Shown here: one piece after another, positions 1 to 11,610 of the stretch | Layout of the letters: each line of letters opens with the position of its first letter | How positions within the stretch are numbered: position 1 is the first letter of the stretch | Source: Apostichopus japonicus | Taxonomy: Eukaryota; Echinodermata; Holothuroidea; Aspidochirotida; Stichopodidae | Length of the DNA: 64,000 nt | NCBI RefSeq assembly: GCF_037975245.1 | Contig: NC_092573.1 | Span: forward strand, 262,501-326,500 | Reading direction: 5' to 3' | Notes under the pieces: model-generated | What the model was told of the DNA's origin: nothing | Databases searched by the model: none | Seen by the model: the letters and a program-made list of their open reading frames with translations, nothing else | Made by a program: the position numbers and the translations under genes

Positions 1-2205
1 TTGTTCTCTTAGACTGCAGCATGGTCATCTATACAGAGCTTTAGTTGACACACTACCTACAGCAGGTCAATGAACACTGGACTTAAAAGGTCGCTGAATA
101 TGACCTGTGTCAAACCTTCTGAAGCTAAAAATACAAATTATACAAAAACTTTGTAAATGATACTTGAAAATGGTCAAACTATAGATTTTGTAAATTGTGG
201 ACCTTACATCCAGGGCATAGCTTACATCAAACTTTCCTTTGGAATCGTACATTTTTTCATTCAAGTAGAAATAGAGTTGGAGCAATGAGTATATATTTTG
301 TATTCATACGTTCTAGTGGTTCTTTGCCTCTTAATCTAGGCTAAAGCTAGAGATATAGTCGGTTGAATGCATTTCAACTACATTTTCATAATCCAATGGC
401 ATATCTTGATATTCAGATCTGTCATCAACAAACTCTATTGATCCTTCTCAATGTTTTGTATTCAATTAAGAAACTTATTCATCGGTTTAAGGCCAACATT
501 ACTAATGCTATGGTACAGTAGATGGGAGGCCTTAGAAGCAACCAAACCAGACAGCTTATTGGCCTTAGGTTTGGGTCCTGGCCAGTGGTCAGGATTTATT
601 TGTCAGGTCACGAATAGCAAAAAACTAAGCAAAAGAGACCAGAAATTACCAAGAATTTGTATAGTACTACACAATCTTTGTTTACTTTAGTGTTTATTGA
701 TTTTAAAGCAAACCACCTCCTAATTAAACTTTACAATGGTGAGACAATGCCAAGCTAAACTTAGCTTCACAATAAAAGTCCCTCAGTACCTGGATGCATA
801 AATGAATTTCAAATTAACTAAAGACTAGACACTAACTCTGTCAGTATTCTTTCTTCTCTCCAGCTGTTGTTTTTCTTTCCTTCCATTCCATTGCACTTAA
901 ATTATTTCTTTGTCATTCTATTCTCTTGATCGCTTTTCAGTTGGACATATACTTGCTTCAATTTCTTAAGCTTACAACTTTTATTTTTGTAATTAATGCA
1001 CAATCATGTCACAAGTTTAACTTAAATAAAATAATCGAAAGTTTCCTTTTGGAAATTACATGAATTTCAACGATAAAACTTGAAATTTCAAACAAGAACA
1101 GTTAAACAATGAAAAACTTTCAAAATATTCACAGACTGCATGACCCAATTCTCTATTTACTTTTGTATTCAAGATTAATACTAAACCTGTAACCATGGAA
1201 GCGATATAAAGTACTTCAATGGGTCAATTGCTGTCCATCCGTTTCCAAATCTTTAAACACATAAGTGTGGAATTATTACCCTACCAGTAACCTCACACTT
1301 TGAAAGCCATTGCAGTCTACTGTATATTTCACTCTTAATCTGGTCTAGTAACGAATTTATTACTAAACTAAGTTTTATATAGCTGTCTGAGCAAGTCCAC
1401 GGGCACAAGACTAATTTTTTTCAGACCGTACTATTGTACAGTACATACCCACTCTGGATTCCCTTTTACAACATGAATTTTCTATCTAATCTTGCTATAC
1501 AGTGCAGATCAACTTACATATTTTCTGAAATGATTTACAAATTTTGGACAAACCACAAAACAAAGTAACTTCAGGGAGGAATTTGTCCAGTATCGCATCA
1601 TGAAAATGCTAGATGGAAAATGGTCACATTGCTATGCAAAGTCCAAAAGATTTACACTAAACTGTTTTACATAGGACCCATAGTCTTTCATTTACAGACA
1701 AACAATTCAGCGCCTTCACAAGAGCTACAATACATTTGAGCACTAAATTATCCACTGTGCTTTACCAAGGTTGCAGCACTGAAACATAAAACATTGGGAA
1801 TTCAACTAGCCTAACACTGGAAATGTGAAAACATCAGTTCTCTTGAATACTGTTCACAGTACGAACAGAACTTACTGAATGTTGAAATGAATCACATGCA
1901 CATAATTACCATGTTTACTATTCAATTGCTGAATTTGAAGATGAAAGTGGAACTGCAAAGCTACTACAGTAGTACTCTGTTACTGTACACTAGGACAAAG
2001 TGTCCCTGTCATTAATAAACTATAGGCTTTATCATTAAATCATCTCAACTCTTGTGTAAAGTGAACACGATGTCTATAAGACTAGCAGAAATTGATGCCA
2101 AAACACAGAAACAAATAAGCCATTATAGCCATTAACAACTTTCCATTCATCTACTAAATATAAAGTAGATACCCTGGGTATCAACTCCCTGTGCGGTAAA
2201 AACAT
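1..2205. other. Non-coding, probable intron of unknown minus-strand gene
   Basis: AT-rich sequence with no exon I can support on either strand. If the first exons at 2262-2466 and 6502-6589 are real, this is the start of their first intron. I see no recognisable transposon. Confidence 0.4.
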
Positions 2206-2261
2206 TCAACGAAGACCGTCGGATAGATTTAATTCAAGCTTACAAACTGTATTAAACTTAC

Positions 2262-2466
2262 AGATCCAACAGGTGTCCTTCAATGAAGGGTGTCTATCCC
2301 TAGTTCCTTCAGACACTGCAAAAGAAAACGCCCGCCTCCTAGGCACTTCATCTGCATCTCTACCACCTCTCACATCCGTTTGATACCTCGGACTTATCAA
2401 CCCGTTAGCAAAATCGCTAAACACCGATACGACTTCTTCAGCTTTATTCCAGTTTATATCCATCAT
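2262..2466 (-). CDS. Candidate alternative first coding exon, unknown gene
   Basis: Minus-strand open frame starting with two consecutive ATG codons at 2466. An in-frame TAA lies immediately upstream, so the ATG is a true frame start and not a continuation. It runs 68 codons plus one base to a consensus donor (ATCT followed by GTAAGT). The predicted protein is acidic to neutral with a basic patch, RRRAFSF, that resembles a basophilic-kinase or 14-3-3 type site. The donor phase (1) is the same as that of the exon at 6502-6589, so both could splice to the same second exon to the left of the window. I do not recognise the family. It could also be a chance ORF; the donor quality and matching phase argue for a real exon. 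Confidence 0.45.
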
Positions 2467-2469
2467 TTA

Positions 2470-3720
2470 TTCTAAGTTGGCTAGAGCTCACTGAAGATGA
2501 GCAGGCCTACGTTTAACATCCCATTGATATCACGTCGGCAGATCATCGAGAAATGAGTAAATCCAAAAGTGAACCAAAATGAACTTGAAGAAAGACTCAT
2601 TCACCTATATGTAGTTCACACAAACTAAAATTCCATGCAACCCATTGAACTTACAGTAGAGACTAGGTACCAGTAACTTCCAATGAGGCATGAAATTAAA
2701 CACCATTTCAACTCTAATTTTGCTCTCCTCGGCTTAAACATGATCTTTTGGATAGTTTGGAACTGATATCATTCGACTACAAGAGGATTGAACAAGCATG
2801 CCCAGAGTAACACAATAACATTAACATTGTGAAAAACTTTCAAATTTTCAAATCACAACACCCAGTTAACCAATCCGACCAGTTCCGAAGCATTGCTCAA
2901 AAATGTTACCCGCAGTGCATCCAATGCAGGTTACAAATTATCTAGGAACATTGTAAGACAAGACCTTCGAACACACATAGATCTGTAAACAGTCTGATTA
3001 TCACGAAAAGTGGGTGGAGGGAAAGCCGAGGCCCCCCAATTGTTTCCTCTCTGGAATAACAGCCACATCACTGGTGCCTTGGCACAATATAACTCTTTGA
3101 AGGCAATATGAGTACCCTTTCCTGTTGTTGTGAAGAAGCCCTGAAATCCTATCTGACTGACATAAAATATTTGTACCAGCTAAGTGACTGATTGTTCTCA
3201 GGTCAAACTTGGCCAACTTTTGGAAAGTAATATCAATTGGCACAAAGTGGCTTTATGTGGAGTGCAATTGGTGTCATCCACAGTTCAATCAGGACTGAGA
3301 TAACTCCACTTGAGCCAAAAGAAAAATAATGATCTCTGCTATAAAGTGATTCATCTTGGAGATCTCCAATTCTCTAGCATCATGAAATTGTCCTGATATC
3401 ACTCAGACAATAGTCAAACCATCACAATATCATTACCATTGACAGTCAGTATACTGTACAGTAAACATGGTAACAAAATTTGAGAATTTGGCCATTCGGG
3501 ATGGGGGGCGATGAGGGCAAGGGACAGGGCAAGGGGGCCTTCCATCAATGGAATAAGTTAAGACAAGATACTACCCCACAATTGGCTGCACTTTGAAATG
3601 TTCACATACTGTTGTAGTTCTAGCACACTCTGCCTGGTGTTCCAAATTTTTCCATGTTCCCAGAGATTAGAGGCAATTGGCCTATAATGACAGCAAAATG
3701 GATTTACCCAGAGAGATAGT
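2470..3720. other. Non-coding spacer, nothing recognised
   Basis: Lies between the candidate exon at 2262-2466 and the retroposon tail near 3.73 kb. No exon, tandem repeat or terminal inverted repeat was seen. Confidence 0.4.
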
Positions 3721-3724
3721 TTAG

Positions 3725-4030
3725 TTTAGTAGAAAAAAGGATCAGGAGGGACACTTAAGTCCCCATCAAGGACCCTATAAAGAGAGGGAAAAAAACTGAA
3801 GACACAAACACTCAGACCCGATTACAATGCTTAAAGTGCTTGTCCAAAGCATTCTTAAACCCATTGACACTACTTGCAAGTACAACTTTCTCAGGCAAAC
3901 TATTCCACTCATTCACAACCCTATTAGAAAAAAAGTTATGCCGAGATTAAGGCAATTGGGCCTTCTCTAACTCTTATACCCAACCGAACTCTCCCCAAGC
4001 CCTGAAAGAAGTTCTATTATACACCAGACT
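3725..4030 (-). mobile_element. Decayed non-LTR retrotransposon 3' end
   Basis: Read on the minus strand, about 3800-3965 encodes the typical C-terminal tail of a non-LTR reverse transcriptase: HNFFSNRVVNEWNSLP followed by SVNGFKNALDKHF and a stop. The signature (F-S-x-R-V-V-x-x-W-N-x-L-P, then FKxxLDKH) is known from several LINE clades. The upstream part is interrupted by stops, so this is a truncated dead copy. The clade cannot be fixed from so short a piece. Confidence 0.75.
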
Positions 4031-4216
4031 TTCCCATCAACAGTCTCTAATACATACATGGTCCAAAATGACACTTAATGAATGATATTTTGCAACATTC
4101 AATAACTGACAGATTACAATATATTTTAAATTCTGTTTCACGAAAAACTATTGTAAATATGGTGCCTCTATATACCTCTGATATGCTTCAAGAATATATT
4201 CCCACAGGTCTGTAAT

Positions 4217-4420
4217 CTGCATTCAAATGATAATAAGTTACTTCTCAGGGAATCTAAATTCAACCATTCTCGTGGGGATCGATCTTTTTTCAGTAGCTGC
4301 ACTGGGATTGTAGAATATGTACAGGGTATGTTACCACTTGAAATCAAGACAGCTAAGAGTATCTCCTCCTTTAAATAGAAGCTTAAAACTCACTTTAATC
4401 AGCAAGCTTTTGCTCCTTGA
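4217..4420 (+). pseudogene. Reverse transcriptase C-terminal fragment, CR1/L2-like
   Basis: A 68-codon plus-strand stretch interrupted by one internal stop. It reads as the end of a LINE polymerase: SNDNKLLLRESKFNHSRGDR, then LPLEIKTAKSISSFK, then KLKTHFNQQAF. This matches the known tail pattern of CR1/L2-type elements (RSxxxxLLxPR, gDRxFs, LPlxIrtaxSxxxFKxxLKTHF). Only the 3' end is present, as expected for 5'-truncated insertions. It points the opposite way to the neighbouring tail at 3725-4030, so the two are separate insertions. Confidence 0.7.
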
Positions 4421-6501
4421 GCACCCTTTTCTGCGTGTTATCAATATTTGTTAATATTATTAACTGCCATGCAGGGTGTATATATGCCCTACATACACTG
4501 GGCTATGTAATGATTATTGTAGACCTTTTGTTGAAATTAGGTCAATCCATGTCAAATCAACCAGATTTTCAGTAACTTTCAATCAACCCTTTCAGCTTTT
4601 GAATGGTATTGGATAGGTTGTGTAACACATTTTTTTTTTTTGTGACTATTTTCGGCTAGATCCCTTCTGGTAAAAGGAAATCCAAAATGTTGGGGTAATA
4701 CTGCACTTTTGTTACTTGGAGACTGATAGGTAGCAGGTCTTTTACATGGACCATATTTAAATACTTTCCATATAGTACATATATGAGAAAAGTAAGGAAA
4801 ACTCTTGGGAGCTTTTGTAACCTGAGCTCTATCCTTCCGGGATATGGGTGCTAGGTGTGGCCATATATCTTAGCCGATAGAAAATCAAACTGTTGTACTT
4901 TCAATTTTGTTTTCTCTTTCTTTCCAGCCTGTTTTCTTCAGTTGAGTCATCAGGGAACAGAGCATATCTACATATTGAAGCCAAATGTGACAGTGCCAAC
5001 TGAAGGCCTCTGTTGATTTAGTAGTACTACCAAATCTGTGCACAAGCCCTAATAAGATTCACATCTGTACTTTACAGTATTTCACTTACAAAACTCAACC
5101 TGGAACTTGGGGCAGACTGTTTTTCTTATCCCTAATACAAGTTAGTAATGGGAGCTGATATGTACGGAGCTAGCTATTTGACCTGGAAACCATTTAATGT
5201 CATAGTGCCATTAGGAAGTGAATATTTTTAGTATATATATATAGTACACTCTCTAGTGACCTCTTCTGCTGAAATGTGATGTAATGCTTGAAATATGAAA
5301 TGATATTCTATTGCAACCAGCCTACAGTACAGTCTAGTATCCGTATTGTAGATCACTTTCTAATTTAATGAGCAGCTAAGATGTGTAACACAGTGCACTA
5401 CATGTCATGGCTACTGTACATAGTGCTTCACAAAAGTAGGTGAAATTAAACACTATACAACCAATGTTTTCTGGACTCATGTCAAGTTAATTCATCAAGT
5501 CAGTGAGTCTTATCCATAGGGAGATGAAATTTGTCCAACTTTTCTTGTGATGTATCATTTGTAGAACGGTTGTATCAAGTCATTTACTCTGCAAAACCAG
5601 TCAGAATGCTGACCTTGTGACCCTCGTTATGTTCAATTGCACAATAACGGTCGTATTTGTAGGTCAGCTTTCCGACTGTGTGTTATTACTAGTGTGAAAC
5701 AACACACTTATAATATGGGACTTGCTAGCCCATGAAAGGGATCATGTCCCACTCATTGCCATTCATATTCCACTATAAAGTAGGGGTGTTTTGTATTTTG
5801 TACAATCAAAAACAGTTTTTGTTTTGTTGTTCTCAAATTATAATTGAGAATGTAACTTCACATCCCCAGCCTGTTGTAATTTAGTGAATTAATAATATTT
5901 ATATTACTATTAATTCTTAACCAATGCCAACCTTTTATCATTGTTATATTGGATCGCACCTATTATCGAATGATATACGCCTAGCCCAGGCCTAGTCTAA
6001 ACTAACGCAAGTGGTGATGCATGGAACATGATCCCATGAAAGTAACTTGAGCCTTGACTGAGAAGATATGAGGCAAGAAAACATGTTTTACATTGTTTAT
6101 TTTAGTCAGACCCCTAGCCTGAAAATGATGCCTAACTATCGCATAACCCTAATCCCAACCCCCCCCCCTCCCCAGATGCGTATGTGCATCCCATATTATG
6201 AAACGTTGACTTAAGTTAAACAGTGGGCTACTCTAGAGGCCTAAAGTTAGCCTGAACACAGACTTCATGTTTCATGTGAGCCTATCAATAAGGATACAGC
6301 CTAGCCTAAATACTCTTAAGTCATGCACACTGAAGATGGGTTAGTCTAGACTAGGCCTCACCTAAACCTTGATTTAACCATCTTTCTAAAAGGGCCTTAG
6401 CACAGTATGTTACATTGGCTATTGGTTAAGTCATCAACACTTCTTCCGTACCAGGCATGGGGAACAGGGCCTTGCAATATGTGAATTACAACTTTACTTA
6501 C
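4421..6501. other. Non-coding, probable intron
   Basis: AT-rich non-coding sequence left of the exon at 6502-6589. It contains short poly-T and poly-C runs (about 4630 and 6162). Nothing else was recognised. Confidence 0.4.
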
Positions 6502-6589
6502 TGTCATGACCAGCAGAGACTCTCCCATCCACCATATCACCGTTTTCGTGACTTCCATTTGTCACTTCCAAACCTTCTGGCGTTGCCAT
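6502..6589 (-). CDS. Candidate first coding exon, unknown gene
   Basis: Minus-strand ATG at 6589 with an adenine at -3 and G at +4 (good Kozak context). It is followed by 29 codons plus one base and then a strong donor, GTAAGT. The peptide starts MATPEGLEVTNGSHENG and is hydrophilic, as expected of a disordered N-terminus. The exon ends in phase 1. No acceptor precedes the ATG closely, so it reads as a first coding exon with its 5' UTR and promoter to the right (about 6.6-7.1 kb). Joining it to the open frame at 2262-2466 through the nearest acceptor brings an immediate stop, so the two are better seen as alternative first exons of one gene, or as exons of different genes. Family not recognised. 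Confidence 0.5.
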
Positions 6590-7393
6590 TTTTGCAATGT
6601 TATGATTACATCAAAACAATATAACAATATTCTACACGTGTCCAATATTCCTGACTAGTGTCAATCCTTTATCTTGGAAATGAATTTCAAATTCCTGTTA
6701 ATTGAAAATCGTGTTGTGCATTCAACTTCTAAATCCAAGTCAGTTTAACATACATCCGCCCTTTCTCACGCACTCCGGAGTCAATCTGCGTACTTGTGCT
6801 TTCAACGTTTGCCTGTCAACGAAAACTTTCGCTCAAGCAGGTGGTTTTAGAACTAAAATGACAGGGATGTTGAAACACTACACTGTCACTAGTTGGCCTA
6901 AGTTCGTTTAATCCGCCAATTACAAAAGAAACGTTTAACCATTAGCCTCTAATTATGTCCGATTGTTTATTCCTCAGCCCGTTTGTGTTATTTCAGAATT
7001 GAGCGCGGTATAATTCGGTTCAACTAACCGATAGAACTAGGATAACTGGCCAGAATGCAATCACAAGAAAGATCCAAATTCTAGTATTTTAACTGAAAAA
7101 ATAAGTTTAATGTGGGGCGGTCGTTTCAAAACCTTTCCCTTGCAACACTCTTAGCCAGTAGCAGGGGTGCAAGAGGGTATTTCTGATTTGGTATAAACTG
7201 CTATTGACTGAAGTGCAGGGGCTACCCGCTAAAAGGAGAGGTAGTTCTGTCGGGGATGGGTACAGCAAGCTGTATCATTTTATGATATACCTTGTTCTTT
7301 CGTTGCAAGCTATAACTAGGCTTACATGTCACAATCAAGAGTACTAAGAAGATTCTGTTTTAAGCAAATTATTCGGATAATTGCCACTCCACA

Positions 7394-7690
7394 CAGGCGC
7401 GTAGCCAAGGGGGGGGGGGGCGAAGGGGGCAGCCGCCCCCCCCCCCTTGAGCATATTTTTAATTTTTTTTTTAATGTTTTTATGATATCGCTAGTATTTT
7501 CAAAAGAGAAAATGCTAAGATGCAACTTACAAGGCCTGGGAAGTGCCATTTCCAGCGATCTGGGAGGCATTTACAGCCAAAATTTTCTTGTACGCTTCGC
7601 GCCAACCATGGTGGCGCTCCGCTTAGATAGTTTGCAATGCCGAATCTACAGTTTCGCCCCTCCCTTGGCAAATTCCTGGCTACGCGCCTG
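7394..7690. mobile_element. hAT-like MITE with 8-bp duplication
   Basis: A 297-bp element bounded by inverted termini: CAGGCGCGTAGCCA at the left and its complement TGGCTACGCGCCTG (with one change) at the right. It is flanked by ACTCCACA (7386-7393) and ACTCCACC (7691-7698), an 8-bp target duplication with one mismatch. Eight-bp duplications and CAG...CTG ends are typical of the hAT superfamily. It has poly-G/poly-C next to the left end and no coding capacity. The interior, read on the minus strand, shares a core with the elements at 7865, 9551 and 55055. Confidence 0.85.
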
Positions 7691-7864
7691 ACTCCACCCC
7701 TCCTCCCCTTCCAAGCTACTCGTCCTGTTTGTAACGGACGTCTGCTAGGTCAAATGTAGACTAGGTAAAGTTTTGTTTTCCAGTGTTTAATTGCAATATA
7801 TATTGCTTTATATATGTCCTGAAAGGAGGGTTTTATTGTTTTATTATTATATTATTTTTGCCAT

Positions 7865-8230
7865 CAGTGGCGGAGCTAGGGGTATTGGTCAGGGGGGCGA
7901 GAATGGTCTGTAGGGGCGCTTTCGACACTATCTAAGCGGAGCGCCACCACATGTTGGGTAAAGATACTCCCTAGATCACCGAAAATGACCCTTTCCGGGC
8001 CTTGCTGATTTGCAGATAAACGAAGAATAAATAGGTGTCATGGCCATTTTGTCAGAAAATTACACCAACAAAATGTGACAAATGTCAATAGGTATTTGAG
8101 AGCGCAATAAAAAAGTCAATAATCGCGAATAAGTAAAAAGTGGTAAAAAGCTGAAAAGGGCGCCAGCAGTCCACTGAGTCCGTCAGGGGGGGCATCCGCC
8201 CCCTCTGACTGTATGGACGCTCCGCCACTG
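7865..8230. mobile_element. hAT-like MITE, perfect 8-bp duplication
   Basis: A 366-bp element with termini CAGTGGCGGAGC and GCTCCGCCACTG, flanked on both sides by TTTGCCAT (7857-7864 and 8231-8238). It is a close relative of the element at 55055-55547 but lacks roughly 110 bp present in that copy (about 55262-55370). Non-autonomous, with no transposase frame. Confidence 0.92.
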
Positions 8231-8238
8231 TTTGCCAT

Positions 8239-9416
8239 GCTAATAGAACAGAATCATCGTACATCATATCAGCAACACTGGGCAACATTTGTATTAAGTA
8301 ATTTTCGTTCGGTTTTCACTTTGGCTAATACGTAATGCTTACCGATCTCTTTATTTTGGAAGTACATCCATTTTGTTGCTAGTATGTTCGCAGATTCTCT
8401 TCTCAACAACTAAACCTAAATTGCCTTGCAGGGGCAACGTTAGCTGAAAGTGTACAAAAGTCAACTTATGTCCATAGTAGGAAAAAAAGCGGAAAGATAT
8501 ATTTGAAGGATCCAATAAAAAAAAGATGTCACAATTAAGTTGCCTCGTCCATCTTTCAATGCCGTGAAGTTTGTGGTAATTACGTTAATGTGTACACCTT
8601 AGTGCGATTTTGTAAACTGAGTTGTAACTACTGTTTAAATTTTATGTCGCCGTGAGCTACAAAAGTGGGAGCCGGGGAAGAGACCATTTACAGATGAGGA
8701 GGGGAGAAATTTAGTGATTTAGATTCGCAAAATGGTTAATATTTAATTTCAATTTGAAGTACAACTAAAATATTGATCACAGATTTCATAATTTAATGAA
8801 AGATTATAGACAACTGACATCTTTCATATTTTACAAACGGTTAATCCTATTTTGAGATTCTGAACAATTGGCAATTGTGAAGCCATTAAATGCATCAGAT
8901 TAACTTTTAACTTTCTTCACTCGTATTTTTCGTTTCATAATAATAAAGGATCTCTTATCGATGTTGTCTTTTACAGTATTCACACACAAAATCAACAGGT
9001 AGCTATATTATTGTGCGGAAGTTATTGGAGTGATGGCGCTAGCACAAAATCAACTTGACCAGCACACGTTCACCATGGAGATATGTCACAGATCGTGGGC
9101 GCTATGCAAAAAAATGTCAGTATCTAAGCAGCACTCAACCACCAATTTGTTATGAAGCGAACAGTGAGAAGTTTTTTTTGTCGTCCGGGGTGAGAGATGT
9201 ACGGGGAGTTCTGAGAATTCTTGGTAATATTATGTTGATCAATGGGAAGGCAGACGCCATAGATTTTATTCTAAAAGCTCCTATAACTATACATGGTTGT
9301 GCTCTTGTACTGTATGTTAGTGTAAGAATTTGGCAATCCTTGATTGTTTCTTACCTTTTAGGTGGCCAAGCAAAGGAGGGCAGCATATCGTGCCTGATTT
9401 CATAGGGCAGCTAATA
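8239..9416. other. Non-coding spacer, nothing recognised
   Basis: AT-rich sequence between two hAT-like elements. A 116-codon open frame near 9055-9405 has no recognisable motif and I do not support it as a gene. Confidence 0.4.
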
Positions 9417-9424
9417 TCCAAGTG

Positions 9425-10704
9425 CAGTGGCGTCACCAGACTTTTCAGTCTGGGGGGGCACAGGGGGGGGCACCAGCATTTGATGGGGGGCACTTAGGTG
9501 GATACGGATCAACGTCCTGGGGAGGGGTCTAAGGGGAGGGGGTGCCCCTCCAGGCGCGGCGGAACGGGAAAATTACTGGGGGGGGGCTAATGTGTAGAGA
9601 CTATCTAAGCGGAGCGCCACCATCGGTTGGCGTGGAGCGTACAAGAAAATTTTGGGTTTTTCAAACCCCAGATGGCCGGAAACGGCACTTCCCGAGTGTT
9701 TTATGCTGCAAATACCTAGCCCTAAAATATGGGTCTCAAGCCTGCAATTTCTCAGATCGCAAGCCCCCCCGGTTCCGCCGCCACTGCCCCCTCCCCTTTG
9801 GAAAATTTACGCATACGGAGGATGGGCTGGATGCAAAATGCTGCCACATTTGATGCTAAATTCGATCTGAAGATATCTCCAGAAATTGCTATTTTTTGAG
9901 GTAATGATTTTAACAAGGCGCAGAATTTTGCAGAGGATATGAACCACATGCTGTCGATATTATGCCTAACCCTATCAATAGAACCTACATTTGTTGAATT
10001 AATGTGTGCATGACCCCCGACTCCTTTCTTGTCCTTCTCGTTTTCGCCCATTATCTATTAAGATGTAACAGGTTCCAGCATCGTTATTGGCTCCTATCAG
10101 GGATCTCACCATGCAATCCAAAGTTTGATCACACATCGAGTATGGCTCAGTATGCAGGTGTGAACATTCGCCATTTGTTCCTACAAGCATCTGACCTCAA
10201 ATGACCTCTGCACCCCTTACACAACAGGGTTAATATATGGGTCCACAAATATAGGCAAGTATGGTGCCTGCAGACCCTCACATTCTCACATTTCGTCAGC
10301 TCTTAACCTGTCAACCTCAGACCAAGGCAACATATTGCAGTACCCTCCCTTCTCACAGTCATGTAGCTCGCGAAGCGGACGTGTATATCCGCTGGTATGG
10401 CGTGAGCACTGACACATTCAATGTTAATATCGACACCTGTTGTGATGGCGCGGGTTACGACTTCGATACCCGACGTTCAAGGATAAACTTGTTAATTTTT
10501 TCGCAGCTCATTTGAAGAAAATACGAATTACTGTGCTTCTTTGTCCTTATAAAAAACCAACTCAGATGATGGGAGTTGAATATAACAAAATATATATATA
10601 TTTTTTTACCAACCCAAATCTCAGATGGGGGGGCACCCGGGGGGGCACTAGGTTTTCCAGGGGGGGCACGTGCCCCCCCTGGCCCCCCCTTGGCGACGCC
10701 ACTG
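9425..10704. mobile_element. hAT-like element, 1.28 kb, with a nested MITE
   Basis: Ends read CAGTGGCGTCACCAG at the left and CTTGGCGACGCCACTG at the right, flanked by perfect TCCAAGTG duplications (9417-9424 and 10705-10712). Both subterminal zones carry repeated GGGGGGCAC blocks, in opposite orientation at the two ends. No transposase was recognised, so it is non-autonomous. A second element (9551-9786) sits inside its left part. Confidence 0.92.
9551..9786. mobile_element. Nested hAT-like MITE
   Basis: A 236-bp element inside the 9425-10704 element. The left end reads CAGGCGCGGCGGAAC and the right end, reverse-complemented, CAGTGGCGGCGGAACC. Its flanks are C-rich (CCCCTC on both sides), so the target duplication is not certain. 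It carries the core CTATCTAAGCGGAGCGCCAC shared with other MITEs here. Confidence 0.75.
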
Positions 10705-11518
10705 TCCAAGTGAATTTTATTAAATGGCTCTTCTGGAGAGGGCTAAGAGAGGCTTTTAAATCAAAACCACATCCTCATTGCTCTTTCTGTCACAAATATA
10801 TGAATTTTCTAATTTTGGTGATTGCACCTGGCAACAACAGAGTGAATTGTCATCAGGGCTGGGCAACTGAGCTTAAAAGTGTATTTCTTTTTCTTGATAA
10901 TAATTCAATCATATTATATCAATATTATATACTAATAATTTTGCCACAAAAGACTTGTAGTTTGATGAAATTACATTGGCAGCTAAACAAACATTCCAAA
11001 CAATAAGGTTTAAATAATAGAACAAGATTATGTAAGCTTAGCTTTTTAGATCATCTATGCAGATGAAACCACCATCTACTTTCATTCACCTCTTGGAGTA
11101 AGGGGAGGGGAGAGGTCACATTCAATCAACCATATCTCACATTAGATGCAAGATACTGAGATGGGGGTTTTCAACTATCACTGTAGCATATTTTTCCGTT
11201 TTCGATATTAATTTCAACTTTTCTGCGAACAGAATAATGAAGCAACTGCCACCTCACCATCCCTCTCAACATGGCGATGAGGCATTTATGACGTGACATC
11301 ACATTCCAACAACTTTATCAATATCAAACAGTGGGGAATGTCATCCATGGGTGCTCTGTAGCTTGTATGAACCTAAAAGATCATTGCCGACCAACCAACC
11401 AAACCCAATCCTTAGAATAAACCAAAATATAGATGCTTTTCCATCCCGTTCATAAAAGTACTCGGTCTTGTTGGTTGTATTTTACATTACTACTCAGGTG
11501 AATGATCTCACCATGCTC

Positions 11519-11610
11519 AGGCCGATAGCCAGGAGTTCTGAGTTGGAGGGGCACCAATAATATACTCAGGAGGGGCACCAACAATTTAATGAGGAAGGGG
11601 CACAATCCTC
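11519..11610. mobile_element. Possible eroded hAT-like end
   Basis: CAGGCCGATAGCCAGGAG followed by three GGGGCACC/GGGGCACA blocks resembles the terminus and subterminal repeats of the 9425-10704 element. I could not find a matching right end, so this is a tentative solo fragment. Confidence 0.35.

Noticed and set aside
2262-6589. Splicing of the 6502-6589 exon directly into the 2262-2466 open frame
   Set aside because: The nearest acceptor (AACTTAG before 2466) brings an immediate in-frame stop, and another internal AG gives an early stop as well.
7326-7691. 121-codon plus-strand frame
   Set aside because: It covers a hAT-like MITE including its poly-G tract; the frame is accidental.
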